Of a DNA stretch of 64,000 nt, positions 31,331-38,994 are shown piece by piece. Positions within the stretch are counted from its first letter, which is position 1; every line of letters starts with the position of its first letter. Source of the stretch: Sphingomonas sp. R-74633. Lineage in GTDB: Bacteria; Pseudomonadota; Alphaproteobacteria; Sphingomonadales; Sphingomonadaceae. The position numbers were made by a program, and so were the translations under genes. The DNA is taken from NCBI RefSeq assembly GCF_013416555.1, contig NZ_JACCFG010000004.1, positions 372,001 through 436,000 on the forward strand, given 5' to 3'. The notes beneath the pieces were generated by a model. The model did not search any database and had not been told where the DNA came from. It saw only the letters and a program-made list of their open reading frames with translations.

Positions 31331-31846
31331 ATGCAGAGCAATTTCGACTGGCGCGACGCCAAGGAGCCGCATGGCTCGCTGCCGCGCCCCAATCGCCACC
31401 TGACCGCACTGGCGCAGGATGTCGCCCGCCTGGCGCAGCCGTTGCTGCCGGCCGGAAGTGACCTGATCCTGGGCCTGGAAGCGACGACGGACGGCCAGAT
31501 CCACCTGCTCTGGTGGCGCCAGCGCGACTTCAAGCGCATTGCGACCATCTCGGCGACGCCCGAGGCTTTCTGCCCCGCAGACAGTGACGAAGGCGCGATG
31601 CAGGAAGCAGCTGCGGCGCTGCTCGATTATCTCGCGGGCCGCTGGCCCAGCCCGCCCGAGGCACTGGGCGTAGTAACCGACGGTACCGGCGTGGCCTTTG
31701 CGCCAGATCATCCGGCACCTTCGGCCGCAGGCTGGCTGTTGCGCCACGCGACGGGCGAAAGCACGCTGGCAATGATCCTCGACCTGGATCCGATCGCATC
31801 TTGCGGTCTGCTGACGGGCGCCAAATCGGGTAGGACATTCCACTAA
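31331..31846 (+). CDS. Hypothetical protein (171 aa) next to sigma-like gene
   Basis: ATG 31331 follows GGATGGAGGAACCG, a strong ribosome site; an in-frame start at 31319 would bury it. The product begins MQSNFDWRDAKEPHGSLPRPNRHL and contains 'LALIL'-free soluble segments such as 'GSDLILGLEATTDGQIHLLWWRQRDFKRIATISATPEAF' and 'EAAAALLDYLAGRWPSPPEALG'. No signal peptide, membrane segment or known domain. Its own TATAAT box and its place between the sigma-like gene and the HTH regulator suggest a regulatory partner, for example an anti-sigma or co-regulator. That is only a guess from context. Confidence 0.6.
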   Translation: MQSNFDWRDAKEPHGSLPRPNRHLTALAQDVARLAQPLLPAGSDLILGLEATTDGQIHLLWWRQRDFKRIATISATPEAFCPADSDEGAMQEAAAALLDYLAGRWPSPPEALGVVTDGTGVAFAPDHPAPSAAGWLLRHATGESTLAMILDLDPIASCGLLTGAKSGRTFH

Positions 31847-31915
31847 CGGAATGTCGTTTACCTTGTATTATCCTTGAATTGCTTCAAGATGCCCGGTCAA
31901 GACGAGGGGACCGGG

Positions 31916-33031
31916 ATGGCAAGCGCGAACGGCAAGGGTAAGATGCGGTCCGGGACTGCAGGCGAACCCATGATCGATTTCTATCGTGCAATAGTGTTTC
32001 CGAACCATGTCCGCGACCAGCGGCAACGGCATGGTTTTGCCAAACTGCTCCGCCTTTCTGCGAATATCCCCGAGATACCTTATATTCGTCTATCCAAGAT
32101 CGAGCGCGGCGAAGTCGTCGCGCGGCCGGATGAGCTGCGCCGGATCGCGGCGGCGCTTGGGATCGCACCTGCCGATCTGCTGCTCGATATCGACGCGCCC
32201 GATTTTGACATCGCTGTCTGGGCCCTCCCGTTCAGCGACGGCGCCGAGATCGACCTGACCGAAGAGCGGTTCGCGGTGCTGCTCGGTGCCGCGCTGCGCG
32301 CCCGCCGCACGCTCGATCCCGCGCTTACCATCGCCGCGATCGAGCGCGACTTCGGCCTGCCCCCGGTCAATCTGTCGCGCGTCGAGAATGCGCAAAAGCC
32401 TTTCTCCCGCTGGAATTCGGCGGTCCGCGATTCACTGTTCGCGCTGTTCGGCGTGGCGGACGAGGCCGCACTGCGCCGCGACGTGGAGCAGCGCCATGCC
32501 GCCGGGCAACTGACGAGCTTCCTGGCCGGCATTGCCAATCCCGAAGCGCGCCATGCGCGCACCCGCGAAAAGATCGCCGAGCTTGCCGCGGCGCTGGAAG
32601 CCGAGCCGGCCCAGCCAATATCCGCCCGCGCGGTGCTCCCGCTGCCGGCGAGCGGCCCGGTGGCCGCATTGCACCTGCTTCCGGTCTATGGCGCGCCGCG
32701 CCCCAACGGGCTGATCGGCCACCAGCCGACCGGCGAGACCGTCGAGGCGCCGCATATCGCCGGGCCGCGCGCCTTTGGCCTGAAAGTGAGCCGTGCGACA
32801 CTGGGCGGCGGCCTGCCTGCGCAGTCGACCGTGGTCGCCGACCCGGACCGGCTGCCGATGCCCGGCGGCCTTGCGGCGCTACGCGAAGGCGAGGACTGGC
32901 GGCTGCTCTCGGTCGCCTCGAGCCGCGACGGGCGGATGATCGGCTACAGCGTCAATCCCGACATGGAAGTGGCGCTCGACGATTGCGATCCGGCGAGCCT
33001 GGCCGCGATCGTCTCCGCCGTCTTCCTCTGA
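31916..33031 (+). CDS. Double-HTH (XRE-type) regulator
   Basis: 371 residues from ATG 31916 (GAGGGGACCGGG upstream). It has two helix-turn-helix-like domains: 31-90 ('VRDQRQRHGFAKLLRLSANIPEIPYIRLSKIERGEVVARPDELRRIAAALGIAPADLLLD', XRE pattern) and 120-180 ('RFAVLLGAALRARRTLDPALTIAAIERDFGLPPVNLSRVENAQKPFSRWNSAVRDSLFALFGV'). The C-terminal half (about 240-371, 'RAFGLKVSRATLGGGLPAQSTVVADPDRLPMPGGLAALREGEDWRLLSV') resembles the sensor part of S24-like regulators, but I do not see the Ser-Lys dyad. It is the last gene of the flagellar island and may be its regulator. Confidence 0.7.
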   Translation: MASANGKGKMRSGTAGEPMIDFYRAIVFPNHVRDQRQRHGFAKLLRLSANIPEIPYIRLSKIERGEVVARPDELRRIAAALGIAPADLLLDIDAPDFDIAVWALPFSDGAEIDLTEERFAVLLGAALRARRTLDPALTIAAIERDFGLPPVNLSRVENAQKPFSRWNSAVRDSLFALFGVADEAALRRDVEQRHAAGQLTSFLAGIANPEARHARTREKIAELAAALEAEPAQPISARAVLPLPASGPVAALHLLPVYGAPRPNGLIGHQPTGETVEAPHIAGPRAFGLKVSRATLGGGLPAQSTVVADPDRLPMPGGLAALREGEDWRLLSVASSRDGRMIGYSVNPDMEVALDDCDPASLAAIVSAVFL

Positions 33032-33059
33032 TCGCGCCACCTTGCTAGGGCGCTGAACC

Positions 33060-33731
33060 ATGGGGATCATCGTCGCGATCGAAGGCGCCGACGGCGTCGG
33101 CAAGAACACCACATCGCGCCTGCTCTGCGAAACGCTGCAGGCCGCGGGCAAGACCGCCACCGTGATCGGCTTCCCGCGCTATGGCGAGACCGTGGCGGGG
33201 GTGACGATCGGCCGCTATCTGGCCGGCGACATGCCGGTGCCGGTTACCCCGCACGCCGCCGCGACGCTCTATGCGCTCGACCGGTTCGAATGGCGCGACC
33301 AGATCCTCGCCGCGGTGGACGCTCATGACGTGCTGATCTTCGACCGCTATGTCGCATCGAACATGGCCTATCAGGGCGCGCGTGTGCCGGCCGAGGAAAG
33401 CCGCGCGCTGATGGAATGGATCCTGGCGCTCGAGACCGGGCAGTTCGCATTGCCCGCACCCGCCCTGTCGATCTATCTGAACACGCCATGGGAGCTGGCC
33501 CGCGCGCTGATCCTGCAGAAGGCCGAGCGCAGCTACACCGCCAAGAGCTTCGACGAATATGAAGCGGACGTGGCGCTGCAGCAGCGGGTGCGCGGCAATT
33601 ACGAGTCGATCGTGGCGGCGAACCTGCTCGGGCCGTGGCAGATCGTCCATGCCAGCGCCGAGGGCGCGATGCGCCCGCCCGCCGAGATCGTCGGCGATAT
33701 CATCGCGCATTTGGAAGCGGTTACCCAATAG
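33060..33731 (+). CDS. tmk: Thymidylate kinase
   Basis: 223 residues. P-loop GADGVGKNT (9-17), the DR motif 'VLIFDRYVASNMAYQGARV', and a lid region with 'QKAERSYTAKSFDEYEADVALQQRVRGNY' identify dTMP kinase, which phosphorylates dTMP to dTDP. The Asn after the P-loop Lys (GKNT rather than GKST) is a small deviation. This is a housekeeping gene that separates the flagellar island from the xylose genes. Confidence 0.88.
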   Translation: MGIIVAIEGADGVGKNTTSRLLCETLQAAGKTATVIGFPRYGETVAGVTIGRYLAGDMPVPVTPHAAATLYALDRFEWRDQILAAVDAHDVLIFDRYVASNMAYQGARVPAEESRALMEWILALETGQFALPAPALSIYLNTPWELARALILQKAERSYTAKSFDEYEADVALQQRVRGNYESIVAANLLGPWQIVHASAEGAMRPPAEIVGDIIAHLEAVTQ

Positions 33732-33752
33732 TCTCAAAGCGGCGCGACTGGC

Positions 33753-33792
33753 TTGACAGCCGCCCCTGCGTCGCCGCATGGTAGCGCTATCA
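33753..33792 (+). promoter_or_regulatory. xylX promoter with XylR operator
   Basis: TTGACA (33753-33758) is a good -35. The operator TGGTAGCGCTATCA (33779-33792) overlaps the -10 position, as in Caulobacter PxylX-type promoters, where XylR binds a near-identical palindrome. It lies 28 nt before the xylX start. Confidence 0.75.
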
Positions 33793-33820
33793 AAAGCACA
33801 AGATTTGGGGCGAGAGGATT

Positions 33821-34945
33821 TTGAAAGCGTCTCCGGCAGAAATGCTGCCTGTCGATTTTGCTGAAGCTGTTCTGGTTGGCCGGGTCCTGACGGATGCGGG
33901 GCCCAGCCCCGTGATCATGCGCGGTGGGCGGATCTACGACGTTTCGGCAACGGCGCCCACGGTCTCGGACCTGCTCGACCTTGCCGATCCGGCGAGCGCC
34001 GCGGGCACGGACATTGGCGCCGTGACCGATATTGGTAGCGATAACGGCCCCACCCTGCTCGCCCCGATTGACCTGCAATGCGTCAAGGCCTGCGGCGTGA
34101 CCTTCGCACTCTCCGCGATCGAGCGGGTGATCGAGGAGCGCGCGCGCGGCGATGCCGACAAGGCGTCGGAGATCCGCGGCGACCTGGAGGCCAAGGTCGG
34201 CTCGGGCATCCGCTCGGTCGTCCCCGGCACGCCCGAGGCGGCGAACCTCAAGGCGGCGCTGATCGAGGCGGGCATGTGGTCGCAATATCTCGAGGTCGCG
34301 ATCGGCCCCGATGCCGAGGTGTTCACCAAGGCGCCGGTGCTCTCGGCCGTCGGCTGGGGCGCGGACATCGGCGTGCGCTCGGACAGCGACTGGAACAATC
34401 CCGAGCCCGAGGTGGTGCTGATCGTCGACAAGAACGGCACGCCGCGCGGCGCTACGCTGGGCAACGACGTCAATCTGCGCGATTTCGAGGGCCGCAGCGC
34501 GCTGCTGCTCGGCAAGGCGAAGGACAATAACGCCTCGACCGGGCTGGGACCGTTCATCCGCCTGTTCGACGCCGGCTTCACGATGGACGATGTGCGCTCG
34601 GCGCAGATCGACCTCGTCATCGAGGGGCCCGAGGGCTACCGGCTCGAAGGCGCGAACAAGATGAGCCAGATCAGCCGCGATCCAACCGAATTGGTTCGCC
34701 AGACGCTCAGCGAGCATCAATATCCGGACGGTTTCGCGCTGTTCCTCGGCACGCTCTTCGCCCCCATCCAGGACCGCGACCACCCCGGCCGCGGCTTCAC
34801 CCACAAGGATGGCGACGTGGTGCGCATCTCGAGCCCGAAGCTCGGCGCGCTGGTCAACCGGGTTACCACCTCCAAGGCCGCCGCGCCCTGGACCTTCGGC
34901 ATTCGCGAGCTGATGCGCAACCTGGCGGGCCGCGGCCTGCTGTGA
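33821..34945 (+). CDS. xylX: 2-keto-3-deoxyxylonate dehydratase (FAH family)
   Basis: 374 residues from TTG 33821 (GAGAGG just upstream); ATG 33842 is an alternative. The C-terminal fumarylacetoacetate-hydrolase fold has 'VGWGADIGVRSDSDWNNPEPEVVLIVDKNG', 'GNDVNLRDFEGRSALLLGKAKDNNASTGLGPFIRL' and 'LFLGTLFAPIQDRDHPGRGFTHKDGDVVRISSPKLGAL'. In the Weimberg pathway XylX converts 2-keto-3-deoxyxylonate to alpha-ketoglutarate semialdehyde. Assignment rests on the family plus the adjacent xylB, xylC and the XylR operator. It is the first gene of xylX-xylB-xylC. Confidence 0.87.
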   Translation: MKASPAEMLPVDFAEAVLVGRVLTDAGPSPVIMRGGRIYDVSATAPTVSDLLDLADPASAAGTDIGAVTDIGSDNGPTLLAPIDLQCVKACGVTFALSAIERVIEERARGDADKASEIRGDLEAKVGSGIRSVVPGTPEAANLKAALIEAGMWSQYLEVAIGPDAEVFTKAPVLSAVGWGADIGVRSDSDWNNPEPEVVLIVDKNGTPRGATLGNDVNLRDFEGRSALLLGKAKDNNASTGLGPFIRLFDAGFTMDDVRSAQIDLVIEGPEGYRLEGANKMSQISRDPTELVRQTLSEHQYPDGFALFLGTLFAPIQDRDHPGRGFTHKDGDVVRISSPKLGALVNRVTTSKAAAPWTFGIRELMRNLAGRGLL

Positions 34946-34993
34946 GTCATTTACTCGGACAAATTAAACGCTATTCCAAGGTACTCCATTCTC

Positions 34994-35791
34994 ATGTCGG
35001 AAGCTGATCCCATGCACGTGCCGCTCACTCGCGATCAGCGCGCGGTCTATCCCAGCCTGAAGGGCAAGCGCGTGCTGATCACCGGCGGTGGCTCGGGCAT
35101 CGGCGCCGGGCTGGTCGAGGGCTTTGTCCGCCAGGGCGCCGACGTGACGTTTTTCGACATTGTCGACGCGGATTCGCAGGCGCTGGTCCAGAGCCTGTCG
35201 GGTGCGGCGCAGCCGCCGGTCTATGAGCATTGCGACCTGACCGACATCGGCAGCGCCAAGGCCAAGATTGCCAAGCTGATCGAGGATTTCGGCGCGTTCG
35301 ATATCCTGATCAACAACGCCGCCAATGACGACCGCCACACCATCGAGGAAGTGACGGAAGACTATTGGGAAAACCGCATCGGCGTGAACCTGAAGCATTT
35401 GTTCTTCTGCGCTCAGGCGGTGATCCCGGGGATGAAGGCCAAGGGCGCCGGGGTGATCATCAACATGGGCTCGATCTCGTGGCACCTCGCGCTGGAGGGG
35501 CTGATCCTCTACCAGACCGCCAAGGCCGGCATCGAGGGGCTGACCCGCAGCCTGGCGCGCGACCTGGGCGGGGACAATATCCGCTCGGTCTGCATCGTGC
35601 CGGGCAATGTGAAGACCCCACGCCAGATGAAATGGTACACGCCCGAGGGCGAGGCCGAGATCGTCAATGCCCAGTGCCTGAAGGGCCGGCTGGTGCCCGA
35701 CGACATCGCGGCGATGGCGCTGTTCCTCGCGTCGGACGATGCCCGGCTGATCACCGGCCATGAGTATTTCGTCGACGCAGGCTGGCGCTGA
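34994..35791 (+). CDS. xylB: D-xylose 1-dehydrogenase (SDR family)
   Basis: 265 residues, a classical short-chain dehydrogenase. NAD-binding TGGGSGIG (30-37), NNAA (107-110), and catalytic Ser (about 160), Tyr173 and Lys177 in 'YQTAKAGIEGLTRSLARDLG'. It oxidises D-xylose to xylonolactone with NAD in the Weimberg pathway. Sequence features such as 'LKGKRVLITGGGSGIGAGLVEGFVRQGADVTFFDI' fit the Caulobacter-type enzyme. An ATG at 35012 could also serve as start. xylC follows 3 nt after its stop. Confidence 0.88.
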   Translation: MSEADPMHVPLTRDQRAVYPSLKGKRVLITGGGSGIGAGLVEGFVRQGADVTFFDIVDADSQALVQSLSGAAQPPVYEHCDLTDIGSAKAKIAKLIEDFGAFDILINNAANDDRHTIEEVTEDYWENRIGVNLKHLFFCAQAVIPGMKAKGAGVIINMGSISWHLALEGLILYQTAKAGIEGLTRSLARDLGGDNIRSVCIVPGNVKTPRQMKWYTPEGEAEIVNAQCLKGRLVPDDIAAMALFLASDDARLITGHEYFVDAGWR

Positions 35792-35794
35792 GCC

Positions 35795-36682
35795 ATGGGC
35801 GTGGTGACCTCGGCGCCGGAAAGCGTCTGGTCGCTCGCCGCGCCTTTGCTCGAGGGCCCCGTCTGGGTGGCGCGCGACGCGGCCCTGTGGTTCGTCTGCA
35901 TCAAGACCCACAAGGTCTTCCGCTATGATCCGGCGCGCGGCGACAAGCGCAGCTGGGACGCGCCGGCGCAGGTCGGCTTCGTGCTGCCGGCGGAGCGCGG
36001 CGGGTTTATTGCGGGGCTGCAGACCGGGCTGGCGCGCTTCGACCCCGAGGACGGCAGCTTCACGCCGCTGGTCGATCCCGAGCCGCATCTGCCCGGCAAC
36101 CGGCTCAACGACAGCACCGTAGACCCCGCCGGCCGGCTGTGGCTGGGCACGATGGATGATAGCGAGGCCGATGACAGCGGCGCGATCTACCGGCTGGCCG
36201 GGGACGGCAGCTGCCGCGCCTCGAGCCCGCCCTGCTCGATCACCAATGGTCCCGCAGTGAGCCCCGACGGCGCGACGCTCTACCATATCGATACGCTAGG
36301 CGGCCTGATCTACGCCTGCGACCTGGGCGAGGACGGCGCGCTGACCAACCGGCGCGTGTTCGCCCGCATCCCCAACGAAGAGGGCTATCCCGACGGGCCG
36401 ACGGTGGATGCCGAGGGATGCTTGTGGGTGGGGCTCTACAAGGGATCGGCGGTGCGGCGTTATTCACCGGGCGGTGACCTGCTCGAGGCCGTGCCCTTCC
36501 CTGTCGACGCGATCACCAAGATCGCCTTTGGCGGGCCGGACCTGAAGACGGTCTATGCCACCACCGCCAACAAGCATCTCTCCCCCGAGGAAAAGGCGGA
36601 AAACCCGACCGCAGGCGACCTGTTCCGGTTCACCGTCTCGGTGCCCGGGGTGGCGGGGACGCTGATCCGCGAGGGCTGCTAG
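35795..36682 (+). CDS. xylC: Xylonolactonase (SMP-30/gluconolactonase family)
   Basis: 295 residues, six-bladed propeller of the SMP-30/gluconolactonase family. Likely metal ligands are seen in 'LLEGPVW' (Glu), 'NRLNDSTVDPAGRLWLGTMD' (Asn), 'ITNGPAVSPDGATLYHIDT' (Asn) and 'YPDGPTVDAEGCLWVG' (Asp). It opens the xylono-lactone made by XylB to xylonate. Its stop codon shares bases with that of the convergent tetR-type gene (CTAG at 36679-36682), so there is no room for a terminator between them. Confidence 0.88.
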   Translation: MGVVTSAPESVWSLAAPLLEGPVWVARDAALWFVCIKTHKVFRYDPARGDKRSWDAPAQVGFVLPAERGGFIAGLQTGLARFDPEDGSFTPLVDPEPHLPGNRLNDSTVDPAGRLWLGTMDDSEADDSGAIYRLAGDGSCRASSPPCSITNGPAVSPDGATLYHIDTLGGLIYACDLGEDGALTNRRVFARIPNEEGYPDGPTVDAEGCLWVGLYKGSAVRRYSPGGDLLEAVPFPVDAITKIAFGGPDLKTVYATTANKHLSPEEKAENPTAGDLFRFTVSVPGVAGTLIREGC

Positions 36683-37293
36683 CGGTACGCGGCCAGCGCG
36701 ATCGCCTCCACCGCGGTGCGGATGCGCTCCCAGGCGCGGTCGCTGTTGAGGCGGAGCCCGGAGAAGCGGCCGCTGGCGGCGCCGGCCAGAACGAGATGCT
36801 GGACCCCCGCGATCAGCACCGCGTTGGCGGCGGTGCCGTCGACGCCCTCACGCGGCATCAGATTGCCGCGCTCGCGGTGGATCCAGGCGGTGATCGCCTT
36901 GTCCCGCGCGGTGGCGAAGCTCTGGGGCAGGGGCGCATCCTCGGCGACTTCCCAGGCGAGGATGCGCTGGGCGAGGCGATTGGCGCGAAGCGCCTCGAGA
37001 TATTCGGTGGCCAGCCGGGCCATCAGATCGGCATAGCTGGCCGAGGACGGGGCATCGGGGCGCGGCGCCAGCGCGGTATCGAGCCAGGCGGTCATCTCCT
37101 CCCCGATCGCCGCGGCAAGGCCATCCACGCCACCAAAATAGCGGTAAATCAATTGCTTGTCGCAACCCGCAGCGCGGGCGATCGCGTTGACGCCCCAGGC
37201 GGGAAAGCCCTGCTCGGCCAGCAGCTGGCGTGCCGCGGCGAGGATCGTCTCCTGGGTGCGTGCGCGATTGCGGCCCTTGGCTTCGCTTTCCAT
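36679..37293 (-). CDS. TetR-family transcriptional repressor
   Basis: 204 residues. The N-terminal TetR helix-turn-helix (about 10-60) reads 'TQETILAAARQLLAEQGFPAWGVNAIARAAGCDKQLIYRYFGGVDGL'. The C-terminal ligand/dimer domain is divergent, rich in Ala. Just upstream of its start are three copies of a TCACC-N4-GGTGA palindrome (37338-37406), which suggests autoregulation. No neighbouring transport or enzyme gene is obviously its target, and the convergent overlap with xylC is probably accidental. Confidence 0.88.
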   Translation of the reverse strand: MESEAKGRNRARTQETILAAARQLLAEQGFPAWGVNAIARAAGCDKQLIYRYFGGVDGLAAAIGEEMTAWLDTALAPRPDAPSSASYADLMARLATEYLEALRANRLAQRILAWEVAEDAPLPQSFATARDKAITAWIHRERGNLMPREGVDGTAANAVLIAGVQHLVLAGAASGRFSGLRLNSDRAWERIRTAVEAIALAAYR

Positions 37294-37337
37294 GCCCCTT
37301 CCCTAGCCTGAGGGAAAAGCGAGGAACAGGCATTTTA

Positions 37338-37406
37338 TCACCGGTCGGTGACAGGGAGAACAGCATGTCACTCACTGGTGACGTCAAGAATGTCACCATG
37401 TGGTGA
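37338..37406. promoter_or_regulatory. Three operator-like palindromes upstream of the tetR-type gene
   Basis: TCACCGGTCGGTGA (37338-37351, perfect), TCACTCACTGGTGA (37368-37381, imperfect) and TCACCATGTGGTGA (37393-37406, perfect) have the same length and the same TCAC/GTGA ends. They are probable TetR operators. The remaining 37407-37683 stretch shows no gene that I can support. Confidence 0.7.
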
Positions 37407-37683
37407 TATTCTGCTTGCTCAAGTGGACGCACTGAACGCCGAAGTTGGCGAGTTTTGCCCGGGGCCCACGATAGCGCTGAACCCCTGTGCTCCGCAACTG
37501 GGAGAGCGGTTCGGACACTTTATGGGTGCAAGAGTGGACACTTTGACCGTGGATGTTTGCGCAGGGGTATTAATGCGCGCCTCCTCGTCCGGAAGACACC
37601 AAAGCGCCTCCGCATCCGAGTTCCAGACCGTTCAAAGAGCCGTTCCCTGCCTAGCAGAATCGGGGCTTGTAGGACAGCGCGAT

Positions 37684-37704
37684 ATAGTCAATATGATTGA
37701 CTAT
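37684..37704. promoter_or_regulatory. Perfect palindrome upstream of the marR-type gene
   Basis: Arms ATAGTCAAT and ATTGACTAT with a 3-nt ATG spacer, 29 nt before the start of the MarR-family gene. Length and A/T-rich arms suit a MarR dimer, so it is a probable autoregulatory operator. Confidence 0.7.
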
Positions 37705-37732
37705 CCTGTTTTTGGACAGTAAAGGGATCCGC

Positions 37733-38194
37733 ATGAACCAAGACTCTCCTCTGCTCCAGGTCGCCCTGCCCGCGCTGCTGCGACACGCCCGTCACACCTA
37801 TGGCGCGGGCATGCGCGCGGCGCTGGCCGAGCGCGGCTATGACGATATTCCCGGCAACGGCCTGTATGTGATCGGCGCGCTGGCGCTCGGCGAAGCGCCG
37901 CTCAGCCAGATCATCCGCGAGCTACGGGTGAGCAAGCAGGCGGCAGGCCAGCTGGTCGATGCGCTGGTGCTGCGCGGCTATCTCGACCGGCAAGTCGATG
38001 CCGAAGACCGGCGCCGTCTGACCGTGACTCTCACCGAGCGCGGCCGCGCCGCCGCCGACACGCAGATGGCGGCGCGTGCAGCTATCGACGCCGAGCTGGC
38101 GGCACGCATGGGCGACGAGAAGGTGCTGCACGCCCGCGAAGTGCTCGCCGCGCTGATCGACATCGGGCACGCGGCCCAAGTCACCGCAGAGTGA
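37733..38194 (+). CDS. MarR-family transcriptional regulator
   Basis: 153 residues from ATG 37733 (AAAGGGATCC upstream). The winged helix-turn-helix core is 'APLSQIIRELRVSKQAAGQLVDALVLRGYLDRQVDAEDRRRLTVTLTERGRAAADTQ', the MarR 'DxRRxxxxLTxxG' wing. It stands alone: the upstream region is the 440-nt gap and the downstream gene is convergent. It is likely autoregulated through the 37684-37704 palindrome; its ligand is unknown. Confidence 0.88.
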   Translation: MNQDSPLLQVALPALLRHARHTYGAGMRAALAERGYDDIPGNGLYVIGALALGEAPLSQIIRELRVSKQAAGQLVDALVLRGYLDRQVDAEDRRRLTVTLTERGRAAADTQMAARAAIDAELAARMGDEKVLHAREVLAALIDIGHAAQVTAE

Positions 38195-38210
38195 CAGCGC
38201 CGCCGGACGG

Positions 38211-38900
38211 TCAACCCGCCGGCGCCAGTACGGTGATGTTGATGTCGGCCCGCCAGCGATAGCCGAGCCGTTCATAGAGCGCGATTGCGGAGGCATTGTC
38301 CGCATAAGCGTGCAGGAAGGGCATCTCGCCCTGCGCGACCATGCGCCCGGCGACGACCCGCATCAGCTTGCCGGCGAGGCCAGCCCCGCGGAAATCGGGG
38401 TGCGTGCAGACGCCGCTCACTTCGGCATAGCCAGGTGTACGCATCCGTTCACCGGCCATTGCGATCAGCCGCCCCTCGTGCCGGATGCCGATGAAGCGGC
38501 CCATCCGGTGCGTGCCCCGGAAGAACGGTCCGGGCTCGGTAAGCGTGGCGAGCGCGAGCATCTCGGCCGCATCGGCGTCGCCGAGGTCGAGAAAGGTGAA
38601 ATCGGGATCGGGCGGCGCTGGAGCTTCGGCGACCATCTGCACCGCCATGCGGTGTTTGTGGATGACGGTTCGGGGCACCATAGGCAGCGGCGTCTTCTCC
38701 GCGACGATCGCCGCCCCGGACGCGGCGACCAGCGCGCCCAGTGCCGCCAGCGGCGCGGGATCGTGGCTCGCCGAGGCGGCGAAGATCGCATGATCACCGT
38801 CATAGCGCAGCGCGAGCGCCCCTCCCCGCGCGAGATGCGCCTGGCTGGTGGTGAGCGCGGACCAGGCGGGATTGTCGAGCGGGTGAGCCATTGCCGGCAT
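38211..38900 (-). CDS. GNAT-family N-acetyltransferase
   Basis: About 229 residues from ATG 38900 (ATG 38891 is possible, and 38939 would overlap the divergent gene region). The C-terminal acetyl-CoA binding motif A reads 'EVSGVCTHPDFRGAGLAGKLMRVVAGRMVAQGEMPFLHAYADNASAIALYERLGYRW', typical FR47-like GNAT. The N-terminal half is a degenerate GNAT-like or lid region. Substrate unknown; context gives no clue. Confidence 0.85.
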   Translation of the reverse strand: MPAMAHPLDNPAWSALTTSQAHLARGGALALRYDGDHAIFAASASHDPAPLAALGALVAASGAAIVAEKTPLPMVPRTVIHKHRMAVQMVAEAPAPPDPDFTFLDLGDADAAEMLALATLTEPGPFFRGTHRMGRFIGIRHEGRLIAMAGERMRTPGYAEVSGVCTHPDFRGAGLAGKLMRVVAGRMVAQGEMPFLHAYADNASAIALYERLGYRWRADINITVLAPAG

Positions 38901-38994
38901 ATGGCCCCCGCCCCGCCCGGCGAAAAGCCCGCCTGGCATGGCTTACGCGGCGTTAACCCTGCCGCTGCCATGGTGCCCCGAACGTTTTCGGGGG

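Noticed and set aside
37465..37485. CGATAGCGCTGAAC, similar to the XylR operator
   Set aside because: Only the central core matches, the outer bases differ, and no xylose gene starts nearby.
37348..37722. Open frame of 124 codons in the tetR-marR gap
   Set aside because: It runs through two operator-like palindromes and the marR palindrome, has no ribosome site and no recognisable sequence.
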